Below are positions 23,924-32,301 of a DNA stretch of 46,305 bases, piece after piece (the stretch's first letter is position 1; the number at the start of each line of letters is the position of its first letter). Under the pieces are notes generated by a model that worked only from the letters and a program-made list of their open reading frames with translations, was not told where the DNA came from and did no database searches. This DNA is from Flavobacteriales bacterium (GTDB lineage Bacteria; Bacteroidota; Bacteroidia; UBA10329). The stretch is taken from assembly GCA_016124845.1 (NCBI GenBank), contig WGMW01000013.1, positions 110,064-156,368 of the forward strand, given 5' to 3'. The position numbers and the translations under genes were made by a program.

Positions 23924-25717
23924 ATGACGTTAAAAACCTTTACGCTTTTAAGCACTTTTTTATTTTTTTTCCAACTGAACGGATGGGCCGAGAATCTGCC
24001 TCTTCTGTGTTCGGGTGTTCTGAACGTTACTGGATCGCAGCAGGAAGAGAATGATACCGTATTTGTCTGTGTTGGCCAGTCATTGGACCTTGAAGATGCA
24101 TCGGTGCTTGATGGAGTGCTTTCCGGTCGAGATTGGAATTTCGGAGATGGTAATACAGAACTTAACGCGCTGCTATCCAACCAGACATCGCATGCGTATT
24201 CGGAAGAGGGCGTGTTTTCGCTCGAACTGACCGTAACATCAACGCTGTGCGGTTCGCTGACCGTTACGAAGACGGTGGTGGTACTCGGCAATCCTCAGTA
24301 TGAAGTGGTCATTGATAGCATCGGTTGCCATGGCGGGTGTGACGGTGGCCTTACTTTTCAAATTCTATCAGACAATTCATCGTTTTACTCGGTTGTGTGG
24401 GATGTGGTCGGGAGCCCTGACACAATGGCCTCCAACCTTTGTGCGGGCGATTACAATGCTGCGGTAACCGATGGATTCGGGTGTACCAGTCTTTTGAGCG
24501 GACCGATAACTATTCCAGACCCAGAACTTTTAACGGCTGTGATTACACTTGCTGACACGATAGACCTTTGCCCTGATGACGGGATAACGGACATAGGGCT
24601 GACATTGCTTGGTGGAGTGGGAGGCTACATTGCCGACTGGGGAACCTCTTCAGACATCAATGTGGTAAATGCATCGATGATGGAGTTCAACCCGACCATG
24701 AACAGTCTCGACCGAATGTATAACGTTACGGTTCTGGATGCGCATGGCTGCGCGGCCGAAGATTCCATCTATATCCGTTCCACACCGAGCTTTTTGCAGG
24801 GAAATGTCACCGTGGGAAGCAATCCATGTATGAACTGCGAAGTGTTCCAATATCATCATGGTCAGAGTCCGGGTGTTTGGACTGTGATCAGCTCAACAAC
24901 AACGGATGCATTTGGCAACTACGATTTCGGGCTGATAGAAAACCTGCTTCCATTCATCATCATGGCCAAGCCGGGCGTCAATTACACGGGTGTTGCATCA
25001 GGCTTTTATCCCGAAGGTCATAAATGGAGCTTGGCAACGGTGTTTGATAATGTGTGCGGAATGAATCTCACAAAGGATGTCCCTCTCTTGGATCCGATGA
25101 ACTTCAATGGCACCAATACGCTTCAAGGCACATTGTGGCACAACTCAACAGGAAAGACCCAGACCGAGGATCCGATTCCGCTGATCGATGTGGTGGTGGA
25201 AAAGACACCTCCAGGACAGGCATCTGGCCGTCAGACAACAGCCAATGACGGAACTTATACATTTGGTTTTGTACCCAACAGCGATACAACCTACACGTTA
25301 TACGTCAATGTTCCTGGAGTACCTGTGACATCTACCTATGAGATTTTGGCAAATTCGGGTAATGAGACCTTCTGCCAACTCGACTTCTGTCTGAATGAGG
25401 ATTCTACGGAGTTTGTGATCTGCAACGGCAATGAGGATCCGTGCCTGACCACCGTTATCGACAACTCGGTCAGTGGCTCATTCCGCATGTATCCGAACCC
25501 GAACAATGGCATGTTTACCATTGAAACGGGCAAGTTTGCCAAGTCCGATGCACAGGTTCGCATCGTAGACCTATCTGGTCGTGTTGTTTTCCAAAAGCGA
25601 TATGCCCAAACTCCTTATACCATCAACATGGTGAACGTGGCCGAGGGCTATTATATGGTTCAGATGATGAATGATCGGGAAACCGATGCATCTCCGATAA
25701 ACGTTATCAGATATTGA
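23924..25717 (+). CDS. Secreted PKD-domain protein with T9SS sorting domain
   Basis: This 597-residue protein has a signal peptide (MTLKTFTLLSTFLFFFQLNGWA). A PKD-like domain is at about 60-135 (RDWNFGDGNTE, SHAYSEEGVFSLELTV). Repeated cysteines mark short motifs typical of Bacteroidota surface proteins (IDSIGCHGGCDGG, LCAGDYNAAVTDGFGC). A carboxypeptidase-regulatory-like beta-sandwich lies around 410-470 (TANDGTYTFGFVPNSDTTY). The C-terminal 75 residues (SFRMYPNPNNGMFTIETG ... VRIVDLSGRVVF) are a T9SS type A sorting domain (YPNPNNG hallmark). Role probably adhesive or structural; no catalytic residues seen. Confidence 0.87.
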   Translation: MTLKTFTLLSTFLFFFQLNGWAENLPLLCSGVLNVTGSQQEENDTVFVCVGQSLDLEDASVLDGVLSGRDWNFGDGNTELNALLSNQTSHAYSEEGVFSLELTVTSTLCGSLTVTKTVVVLGNPQYEVVIDSIGCHGGCDGGLTFQILSDNSSFYSVVWDVVGSPDTMASNLCAGDYNAAVTDGFGCTSLLSGPITIPDPELLTAVITLADTIDLCPDDGITDIGLTLLGGVGGYIADWGTSSDINVVNASMMEFNPTMNSLDRMYNVTVLDAHGCAAEDSIYIRSTPSFLQGNVTVGSNPCMNCEVFQYHHGQSPGVWTVISSTTTDAFGNYDFGLIENLLPFIIMAKPGVNYTGVASGFYPEGHKWSLATVFDNVCGMNLTKDVPLLDPMNFNGTNTLQGTLWHNSTGKTQTEDPIPLIDVVVEKTPPGQASGRQTTANDGTYTFGFVPNSDTTYTLYVNVPGVPVTSTYEILANSGNETFCQLDFCLNEDSTEFVICNGNEDPCLTTVIDNSVSGSFRMYPNPNNGMFTIETGKFAKSDAQVRIVDLSGRVVFQKRYAQTPYTINMVNVAEGYYMVQMMNDRETDASPINVIRY

Positions 25718-25761
25718 AATTCAGGTACGGTCTGAGTCAATGAGTCATGCCATGCGGTTCT

Positions 25762-25769
25762 TACATTTG
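25762..25769 (+). promoter_or_regulatory. -7 box (TACATTTG) 5 nt before the acyltransferase ATG
   Basis: This exact consensus match ends 5 nt before the ATG at 25775, which predicts a leaderless or nearly leaderless mRNA. Confidence 0.5.
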
Positions 25770-25774
25770 GCCGC

Positions 25775-26353
25775 ATGGGAACGCTCATTTCAAAACTCAT
25801 CTTTTTCTTCAGCGGTTGGACCATGGACAAGGACATTCCTGCCGATGTGCAGCGCTGCGTGATCATTGCCGCACCACACACCAGCAATTGGGATCTGGTG
25901 CATGCCCGCGCTGCGTTCTACCTCATGGGAATTCCGCTTCGGTTCACCATCAAAAAGGAGTGGCTGCGGCCTCCGTTCGGTTGGCTTGTAAAAGCCATGG
26001 GCGGATTGGGAATTGATAGAAGTCCGAAGAAGGCGGGAGAACCCAGAAAAAGCATGACCGAGGCCATGATCGATCTCTTCAAAGAACATCAGACATTGGC
26101 CATGATGGTCACTCCCGAAGGAACGCGATCGCTACGCACGGAGTGGAAAACGGGATTCTATCACGTAGCGGTTGGAGCAGGTGTTCCCATTGCGTTGGGT
26201 TATTTGGATTACAAGCGCAAACATGCAGGTGTCGGACCGATCATTCACCCTTCGGGAGATATGGATGCGGATCTGCGCAACATCATGGCATTTTACAAGG
26301 ACATCGCGCCAAAGCATCCCAAGAAATTTGCCATCGATCAGCGGTACGCTTGA
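25775..26353 (+). CDS. 1-acylglycerol-3-phosphate acyltransferase-like protein
   Basis: This 192-residue PlsC-like acyltransferase carries the catalytic motif HTSNWD (HxxxxD, about residues 35-40) and the acceptor-binding TPEGTRS (about 112-118). The IDRSPKKAG block lies between them. It likely acylates lysophosphatidate or a related lipid at the inner membrane. The protein is short and lacks a long N-terminal membrane segment. It shares its end with the convergent MFS gene: TGA here and TGA on the other strand together make the palindrome TGATCA (26351-26356). A second, unrelated acyltransferase is at 33570. Confidence 0.88.
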   Translation: MGTLISKLIFFFSGWTMDKDIPADVQRCVIIAAPHTSNWDLVHARAAFYLMGIPLRFTIKKEWLRPPFGWLVKAMGGLGIDRSPKKAGEPRKSMTEAMIDLFKEHQTLAMMVTPEGTRSLRTEWKTGFYHVAVGAGVPIALGYLDYKRKHAGVGPIIHPSGDMDADLRNIMAFYKDIAPKHPKKFAIDQRYA

Positions 26354-27529
26354 TCAGGAAACCGCTTTGAGGCGTGTGGCAACAAGAATGGCCACCAACG
26401 AAGCCGCAATGGCCAAATAACCTACCAGTTCGTAGTTGTCGTACGTGCCCGAAGCGTTTTTCATCACAATACTTCCCGCAAGGAAACTCGCTGTTCCCGC
26501 GCCTATTTGCTGAATGGCCGTGTTGGCACTCATAAAACCGCCTCGTCTGCCCGATTTCACGGAAGAAGTGATCATCGTCATCGCTGGGATAATTCTTCCC
26601 GAAATAAGAATGAACATGATGCTTGTGATGACCAGAACCGCAGGCAATGCCATAGCGGTAAGATGTGTGATCACCCAAATAGGGATGAGTGAAAGCAACG
26701 TTACCACCACAAAGAATTTCAGTTGCCCGAAACGGTCGGCATACCTGCCGAATATCGGAGATGAGAAGAAGGTGCACGTTCCACCGGCCAAGTAAATGAA
26801 CATGAGCTGGCTTTCAGAAAAGCCGACATTCGACACCATGTAAGGCGCAATGAACGTGATGACGCTGAACTGACCCAGCATCAGCAATACAATGAACAGA
26901 TGCGCAAATAGCTGATTTCCATCCGAGAACATGTCTTTTAGGATCTTCAACGGTTTCTCCGTTCCATTCGCAAGATGTTGGTTCACGTTCGGAACCATCA
27001 GCACATTGAGGATGAGAATGGGCAGCCCGATAATGGCGAGGAACATGAAAGGCGTTTGCCAACCGAACCGTGTGGCAAGAAACAGCCCGAACGGAACACC
27101 GAATACTGAAGCAGCAGAAAATGCCGCCATGATGATTCCCATGGTTTCCGAACGCTTTTCAATGGGTGTCAGGTCGCCAACAATGGAAAGCACATTGGCA
27201 CCCAACAGACCACCGAAGGCACCTGTCACGCAACGTGCCAACAGCAGCATTTCGTACGAGTTGGAAAGTGCGCAGGCAGACGTTCCGATAAGGAAACCCG
27301 TGTAAAGAAAAACCAGCGAACGTTTGCGGTCAAAACGGTCCATGAAGAACGAACCGAGCAATCCCACAATACCCGCACTGAACGTGTAGGCCGAAACAAG
27401 AATGCCGAATTCCTTCGGGGAAATATCCCAAATGCGCTCCAACTGCGGCCCAAGTGGCATCATGATCATGAAATCCATGATGTGCGTGAACTTGATGAAG
27501 GCAAGCAGGTAGGAAAGTCGTTTGGTCAT
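26354..27529 (-). CDS. MFS transporter
   Basis: This 391-residue integral membrane protein has about 12 hydrophobic spans. Family features are MDRFDRKRSLV after span 2, the LARCVTGAFGGLLG segment of span 4, and a second half beginning about residue 205 with GRYADRFGQLKFF. It resembles the drug/sugar-efflux DHA1 type (AraJ-like), but the substrate cannot be predicted. The ATG at 27529 is preferred to the frame opening at 27565, because the product then begins MTKRLSYLLAFIKF. It converges back-to-back with the acyltransferase; an OmpA-lipoprotein gene and its terminator lie upstream on the same strand. Confidence 0.87.
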   Translation of the reverse strand: MTKRLSYLLAFIKFTHIMDFMIMMPLGPQLERIWDISPKEFGILVSAYTFSAGIVGLLGSFFMDRFDRKRSLVFLYTGFLIGTSACALSNSYEMLLLARCVTGAFGGLLGANVLSIVGDLTPIEKRSETMGIIMAAFSAASVFGVPFGLFLATRFGWQTPFMFLAIIGLPILILNVLMVPNVNQHLANGTEKPLKILKDMFSDGNQLFAHLFIVLLMLGQFSVITFIAPYMVSNVGFSESQLMFIYLAGGTCTFFSSPIFGRYADRFGQLKFFVVVTLLSLIPIWVITHLTAMALPAVLVITSIMFILISGRIIPAMTMITSSVKSGRRGGFMSANTAIQQIGAGTASFLAGSIVMKNASGTYDNYELVGYLAIAASLVAILVATRLKAVS

Positions 27530-27612
27530 CGAATGGTAAAAGCGGCCGCAAAGGTCTGCATTCAATCGAAACCAGAAGGTTGGGTTTTTGTTGAAGGTGG
27601 CACAAATAAAAA

Positions 27613-27633
27613 AGCGGGGCTTTCGACCCCGCT
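27613..27633 (-). terminator. Terminator of the OmpA-family gene
   Basis: A 7-bp stem (AGCGGGG / CCCCGCT) with a 7-nt loop. On the minus strand it is followed by TTTTTTATTTG, and it lies about 25 nt after the stop at 27659. Confidence 0.8.
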
Positions 27634-27658
27634 CTTCGTTTCAATATGCTTTAAAAGG

Positions 27659-28510
27659 TTACTCCGCATTCTGCAGACCTTCCTCGATCATTCCGTAGAA
27701 CTGATCGAGTTTCGGAAGGATGATGATGCGTGTTCTGCGGTTGGCAGCGCGGCCTTCAGGCGTGTCGTTCTCGCTTACAGGAACATACTCCGAACGGCCA
27801 GCGGCTGTCATACGGGCCGGATCGATCTTGAAATCCTCCTGAAGCACACGTACAATGGAGGTGGCGCGCTTGGTGCTCAGATCCCAGTTGTCGAGCAGTT
27901 CGCCCTTGCGGTACGAAACGTTGTCGGTGTGTCCTTCGATCATCACCTCAAAATCAGGTTTCGCTTCCAGGATCTTGGCCACTTTACCGATCACATCCAT
28001 CGCCTTGCTGTTCAGGTTGTAGCTGCCACTTTTGAATAGGAATTTGTCGGAGATGGAAACGAAAACAGCCCCTTTATCCACTTGAATTTGAATGTCCTCA
28101 TCATCCAAGTTGCCAATGGCACCTTTGATGCTCGTTACCAAGGCAAATGTCACGGAATCCTTTCGGTCGATGGCATCCTGAAGACGCTTGATCTGCAGGT
28201 CGCGCTCGTTGATCTTTTCCAGCGATCGTTCCATGTTCTCCGCCTCTTTCTTCGAGAGCGTGGCCATTTCGCCCATGTTGCTTACCAAACGGTCGTTCTG
28301 ATTGCGAAGTCTGGCAAGCTCGATGCTGTCGCGCTCCACCTGTTTTTTCAACGAAACGACTTCGCGCAATGCGCGGCTCAGGTCGTTCGAATTCTTCTCA
28401 TACATGCTCTTCAACCCCGTGTACTCCTCGCTCAGCTTCGTGTGCTTTTTCATGGATACACAGCTACTGAGCAGTAAAGTGGAAAGTGCAATAAATGCTA
28501 TCTGTTTCAT
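27659..28510 (-). CDS. OmpA-family peptidoglycan-binding lipoprotein
   Basis: This 283-residue protein has a lipoprotein signal peptide MKQIAFIALSTLLLSSC with the lipid Cys at 17. Residues about 25-120 form a charged coiled coil (LSRALREVVSLKKQVERD, MERSLEKINERDLQIKRL). A C-terminal OmpA domain (about 155-275) has FEVMIEGHTDNVSYRKGE and NRRTRIIILP; its conserved Asp and Arg should bind the diaminopimelate of peptidoglycan. The protein would tether the outer membrane to the wall. A -7-like TAATTTCG lies about 30 nt upstream, and the gene is monocistronic with a strong terminator after it. Confidence 0.93.
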   Translation of the reverse strand: MKQIAFIALSTLLLSSCVSMKKHTKLSEEYTGLKSMYEKNSNDLSRALREVVSLKKQVERDSIELARLRNQNDRLVSNMGEMATLSKKEAENMERSLEKINERDLQIKRLQDAIDRKDSVTFALVTSIKGAIGNLDDEDIQIQVDKGAVFVSISDKFLFKSGSYNLNSKAMDVIGKVAKILEAKPDFEVMIEGHTDNVSYRKGELLDNWDLSTKRATSIVRVLQEDFKIDPARMTAAGRSEYVPVSENDTPEGRAANRRTRIIILPKLDQFYGMIEEGLQNAE

Positions 28511-28610
28511 TGTTTTTGTTCGTGTTTGATGGTGCGAAATTATAACGCAGCAATGGCAGCATTATTAAAAACGCATGAAGATTTTAACGGAAAGATGTGT
28601 ACAAGACACT

Positions 28611-30425
28611 TTAGGCCGTAACGCTTTCGCGCCAAGATTGTTTCTCCTTGATCGACTCTTCAATGTCCTCCAATCTTCCCTTCGGGATGGCCGCGATCAG
28701 CTTCTTGGTGTACTCCGTCTGCGGGTTGGAATAGATCTGATCGGCATCGCCCATTTCTTCCACCACGCCTTTGTTCATTACCACCATTCGGTCGCTCATG
28801 AATTTCACCACCGAAAGGTCGTGCGAGATGAAGATGTACGTAAAATCGAAGTCGCGTTTTAACTCGTTCAGCAAGTTCAGAACCTGCGCCTGTACGGAAA
28901 CATCCAAGGCCGAAACCGATTCATCGCAAATGATGAACTGAGGTCGCAACGCCAGCGCACGCGCAATACAGATACGCTGCCGCTGACCGCCAGAGAATTC
29001 ATGCGGATAACGGTAGAAATGCTCGGGAAGAAGGTTCACGCGTTCCAACAATTCCATCACCTTCTCTTTTCGTTCCTTGTCGTTGGCGTAAAGTTTATGC
29101 ACGATCATGGGTTCCATGATGGCATCTCCAACGGTAATGCGCGGATTCAAGGAAGAATACGGATCCTGAAAAATGATCTGAATGTCTTTGCGGATGTCAC
29201 GCAGTTCGTCCGTGGTCATGGAATGCAAAGGCTTTCCTTTGAAGATCACTTCGCCATCGGTCGGGTCAACCAACCGAAGAACCGTTCTGCCCAGCGTGGT
29301 TTTTCCGCAACCCGATTCGCCCACCAATCCAAGCGTTTCGCCTGGGAACACATCGAACGTTACATCGTCCACGGCTTTCACTTCTTCGGTCACTTTTCCG
29401 AAGAAATTCTTCTTGAGCGGGAAGTACGTTTTAAGGTTCTTGATGCGAAGCACAGGCTCTTTGGCATACATGTCCTCATGCGTTTTCTTGCGCTCATCAT
29501 CGGTCTGTATTTCCTTCTGCGTGGCCTCGGTCACGCTTTGCTCGATCTCTTCAATGTGGCCCGCGTCATCCACTTTCATAAAGTCCGAAACGATCGGAAG
29601 ACGCTTTAAGCGCACGTCCAATGGTGGGCGACAGGCCAAAAGCCCTTTCGTGTACGGATGCTGGGGATTGCTGAAAATCTCCAGCACAGGCCCTTGCTCC
29701 ACGATCTTGCCCTTGTACATCACCACCACTTTGTCGGCCAGCTCAGCGATCACGCCAAGGTCGTGCGTAATGAACATGATTCCCATGTCGTGCTGACGCT
29801 GAAGTTTCAGCATCAGGTCGAGAATGGTCTGCTGCACCGTCACATCCAAAGCCGTGGTTGGCTCATCCGCAATCAGAATACTCGGATTGCAGCTCATCGC
29901 CATCGCAATCATTACGCGCTGCTTCTGTCCACCCGAAATTTGGTGCGGATACTGGTCGAAAATGGCCTCCGGCCGAGGAAGTTGCACTTCCTTGAAAAGC
30001 GCGATGGTCTTTTCCTTCGCTTCTTTTTTGCTCAGTTTCTGATGGAGCAGAATGGCTTCCATCACCTGATCACCGCAGGTGAAAACAGGATTCAACGAGG
30101 TCATCGGTTCCTGAAAGATCATCGCGATGTCGTTTCCACGGATGGACCGCATTTCCTTCTCGCTCACTTTGGTAAGATCGATCGGTGCGCCTTCGTTCTT
30201 GTGAAACAGAATCTCACCGCTGGCAATTCGCCCAGGCGGATTGGGGATGAGCCGCATCACCGACAAAGACGTTACCGACTTTCCCGAACCCGATTCGCCC
30301 ACAATTCCAATGGTTTCTCCGCGGTTGACGGTGAAGCTCACATCGTTCACGGCTTTCAAAACATTTCCCTCGGTGCTGAACTCAGTAACGAGGTTCTTTA
30401 TCTCCAGTAATTTTCTCTCAGACAT
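28611..30425 (-). CDS. Fused double ABC ATPase, oligopeptide/dipeptide type
   Basis: This 604-residue protein has two ATP-binding cassettes in tandem. The first has Walker A GESGSGKSVT (about 38-47), Q-loop IFQEPMTSLNPVF and signature ISGGQKQR. The second, from about residue 330, has GESGCGKTTLGR, IFQDPYSSLNPRI and FSGGQRQR. The YTKGLLACRPPLDVRLKRLP segment after cassette 1 is the C-terminal extension of OppD/DppD-type subunits, and cassette 2 resembles OppF, so one chain replaces a heterodimer. It should power peptide or nickel import with permeases encoded elsewhere. It starts 2 nt after the stop of the preceding lipoprotein gene, in an apparent three-gene operon with an exonuclease. Confidence 0.95.
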   Translation of the reverse strand: MSERKLLEIKNLVTEFSTEGNVLKAVNDVSFTVNRGETIGIVGESGSGKSVTSLSVMRLIPNPPGRIASGEILFHKNEGAPIDLTKVSEKEMRSIRGNDIAMIFQEPMTSLNPVFTCGDQVMEAILLHQKLSKKEAKEKTIALFKEVQLPRPEAIFDQYPHQISGGQKQRVMIAMAMSCNPSILIADEPTTALDVTVQQTILDLMLKLQRQHDMGIMFITHDLGVIAELADKVVVMYKGKIVEQGPVLEIFSNPQHPYTKGLLACRPPLDVRLKRLPIVSDFMKVDDAGHIEEIEQSVTEATQKEIQTDDERKKTHEDMYAKEPVLRIKNLKTYFPLKKNFFGKVTEEVKAVDDVTFDVFPGETLGLVGESGCGKTTLGRTVLRLVDPTDGEVIFKGKPLHSMTTDELRDIRKDIQIIFQDPYSSLNPRITVGDAIMEPMIVHKLYANDKERKEKVMELLERVNLLPEHFYRYPHEFSGGQRQRICIARALALRPQFIICDESVSALDVSVQAQVLNLLNELKRDFDFTYIFISHDLSVVKFMSDRMVVMNKGVVEEMGDADQIYSNPQTEYTKKLIAAIPKGRLEDIEESIKEKQSWRESVTA

Positions 30426-30427
30426 GC

Positions 30428-31009
30428 TCAGTCAAAATTATAGATTGTGAGGGAGAGTTTGGGCTGGCCGAATTCGATGCTTTCATCGGCCAAGGCGTAC
30501 TCCACTTCCGTTCCAGATTGGCGTTGTTTCCAAACGAGGAAACCGCCATCGATCTCCACTTCCCCAAACTGTTTGTTGTAGCGCTCCACCAGGTTCTTCT
30601 CAAAGCTGTTCAGCGTGGCCGTGTCGGCAAAGAAAATATCTGCCTGAATAGCATAAAGTTCCTGCTGATCGAACTCGTAGCGTACCATCAGGTCCGAATC
30701 ATCGACCTTGAACTCGCAGGTCAACACGCCTTCATCGCTTGGAACGGCATTATCGCGCTGCGCATTTTTCAGCACGTTCTCGTATTTATCACCAATGGAA
30801 TTGCCGCGGAACTGCGCTTTCTCCGGTCCGATGATCGGTGTGAGCTCATCGGTTTTTGAACCGCACGAGAACATCAATAAAAAAAGCAGGAGCAAGAGAA
30901 TGAAAGGGCTTCTTCCATTGACCGTCCATTTCTTGCGAAGCTCCCCTCCTGAAAAGGAGGGGCTGGGGGAGGTCAACACAGAATCAAGAAAATCAAATGT
31001 CCTTTTCAT
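30428..31009 (-). CDS. Lipoprotein of unknown function with repeat-encoded leader
   Basis: The ATG at 31009 overlaps the stop of the exonuclease gene as ATGA, giving 193 residues. The hydrophobic signal (FILLLLLFLLMFSC, lipid Cys near residue 48) starts about 34 residues in, an unusually long n-region. Part of that leader (LTSPSPSFSGGELRK) is encoded by a 37-bp interspersed repeat, the same element found in ileS. No ATG lies between the repeat and the signal in this frame. The mature part is a soluble beta/alpha protein (FRGNSIGDKYENVLKN, VRYEFDQQELYAIQADIFF) of unknown family. It is followed after 2 nt by the ABC ATPase gene. Confidence 0.75.
   Translation of the reverse strand: MKRTFDFLDSVLTSPSPSFSGGELRKKWTVNGRSPFILLLLLFLLMFSCGSKTDELTPIIGPEKAQFRGNSIGDKYENVLKNAQRDNAVPSDEGVLTCEFKVDDSDLMVRYEFDQQELYAIQADIFFADTATLNSFEKNLVERYNKQFGEVEIDGGFLVWKQRQSGTEVEYALADESIEFGQPKLSLTIYNFD
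30938..30974 (-). repeat. 37-bp interspersed repeat inside a lipoprotein gene
   Basis: Read on the plus strand it is AAGCTCCCCTCCTG, A, AAAGGAGGGG, CT, GGGGGAGGTC. It differs from the ileS copy at three positions. Here the element is antisense to the coding direction, unlike in ileS. Confidence 0.85.
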
Positions 31010-31725
31010 GCTTCTACGATCTGGTCTTCGTTCAGGATCTCTTCTCCTCTGAAACGCAGCAGCAACTGCGCCACCGCCAAGGTATCACGTTTGCAGTAAC
31101 GCTCAATGCGGTCGAGGTCGTTTTCCTCGTAATAAACGCGGGCTACGTCTTTTCCTTCAATGTCGGTTTTGGGAGTTGGAATGCCAAGTACGTGCGTCAG
31201 CAGCTTCAGCGAAGTATAGCTTTTCCAATCTCCGAACTTCCAAAGTTCCATGGTGTCGATGTGTTGTACTTCCCACGGTTTGCGGCCAACGGTGTTCAGG
31301 ATTTTCGGAATCGGAATACGATTGATGACCATGCGTCTTGCGATGTACGGAAAGTCGAATTCTTTGCCGTTGTGCGCGCAAAGCAGATTGTCTGCGCGGT
31401 TGAAATGGCTGTTCAGCATGTCTGCGAATTCCCTCAGAAGCAATTTCTCATCATCGCCATAAAATGAATGCAGTCGGAACTCCCGCTTTCCGCCTTCGCG
31501 CAGATGGAACATGCCTACTGAAATGCAGATGATCTTTCCGAACTCGGCATAGATTCCAGCACGCTCGTAGAGTTCTTCACCTGTTTGTTCGTCCTTGGAA
31601 AGTTTGGCCGCCTTGTCGTTCCAAAGTGCAGCGGTTTCCTCATCCAATTGGCCGTAATCCGCCAGTTGCGGGACAGTTTCAATGTCCAGAAACAGGATTT
31701 TGGAAAGGTCGAGGTCGAGTAGCAT
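31006..31725 (-). CDS. Predicted 3'-5' exonuclease (PolB-type DEDD)
   Basis: This 239-residue protein carries the three exonuclease motifs: Exo I FLDIETVPQ (about 12-20, the D and E of DxE), Exo II LLCAHNGKEFDFPYIARRM (about 113-131), and Exo III ERYCKRDTLAVAQL near the C-terminus. The aspartates and glutamate would hold two metal ions. The family (DNA_pol_B_exo2, PF10108-like) is seen in many Bacteroidota as a stand-alone nuclease; its in vivo substrate is unclear. It begins the operon exonuclease - lipoprotein - ABC ATPase, overlapping the next gene by ATGA. A hairpin-like dyad separates it from the gene upstream. Confidence 0.88.
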   Translation of the reverse strand: MLLDLDLSKILFLDIETVPQLADYGQLDEETAALWNDKAAKLSKDEQTGEELYERAGIYAEFGKIICISVGMFHLREGGKREFRLHSFYGDDEKLLLREFADMLNSHFNRADNLLCAHNGKEFDFPYIARRMVINRIPIPKILNTVGRKPWEVQHIDTMELWKFGDWKSYTSLKLLTHVLGIPTPKTDIEGKDVARVYYEENDLDRIERYCKRDTLAVAQLLLRFRGEEILNEDQIVEA

Positions 31726-31756
31726 TTCGGTTTCGTAGAACGGTTATTGATTACTG

Positions 31757-31791
31757 GTTATTGGGTCGGAGTTGGTGGACTGACCAATAAC
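31757..31791 (-). terminator. AT-rich inverted repeat between two minus-strand genes
   Basis: GTTATTGGGTC and GACCAATAAC pair with one bulged G over a 14-nt loop. It lies about 20 nt beyond the stop of the 31813 gene and could be its terminator. The surrounding sequence repeats ATAAC units, so low-complexity origin is possible. Confidence 0.4.
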
Positions 31792-31812
31792 AAATAACTG
31801 AATAACCATTAA

Positions 31813-32217
31813 CTATTTAATAAGAATTCCTGGTCGGTCAATCAAAGGTATCTGAATCAGGTTCTCGTTCACAATGCTATCGGGTACAAAAATGTATTTG
31901 CGGTCGTAGATCGTCTTATCGATGTAGAACGAAAGCATGTACTCGTTATTCAATCCGAACACATCGGGCATGATCTTTTCCACTTTCGTGAAGGAGTTGG
32001 CGGCTAACGTTTCGAAAAAATGGCGCAGCGTGGATGTTTTTACATGCTCCTCGTTCAGAATCCCGTAGCCTTTTGATGCTACGATGATGTTCTTCAGTTC
32101 CACGTTCTTGTGGTTGATCAGGTACACGCCCCATTCGGGATCGGCACCATCGGTTTCGCGCACCACGGCCATCGAAACATCTTCCACTTTCGGTATTTCA
32201 ACCCTTCCGACTTTCAT
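31813..32217 (-). CDS. Conserved Bacteroidota protein of unknown function
   Basis: This 134-residue cytosolic protein begins MKVGRVEIPKVEDVSMAVVR. It includes YLINHKNVELKNIIVASKGYG and LRHFFETLAANSF, and it ends IQIPLIDRPGILIK. Similar short proteins are widespread in Flavobacteria and have sometimes been given misleading names in databases; I know of no established function. The predicted fold is mixed beta/alpha with no catalytic motif visible. A TTG three codons upstream could serve as a start, but the ATG at 32217 lies 6 nt after an exact -7 box, pointing to a leaderless mRNA. Confidence 0.75.
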   Translation of the reverse strand: MKVGRVEIPKVEDVSMAVVRETDGADPEWGVYLINHKNVELKNIIVASKGYGILNEEHVKTSTLRHFFETLAANSFTKVEKIMPDVFGLNNEYMLSFYIDKTIYDRKYIFVPDSIVNENLIQIPLIDRPGILIK

Positions 32218-32223
32218 TGCCTG

Positions 32224-32231
32224 CAAACGTA
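32224..32231 (-). promoter_or_regulatory. -7 box (TACGTTTG) 6 nt before the ATG at 32217
   Basis: An exact TAnnTTTG match on the minus strand. The spacing to ATG suggests transcription starts at or next to the start codon. Confidence 0.5.
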
Positions 32232-32301
32232 TGAACTTGAGCCTAATTGTAAGCTTCGCTACAACATCTCAATTCAAGCGTAGTTATCTTGGTGGTTCGA
32301 A

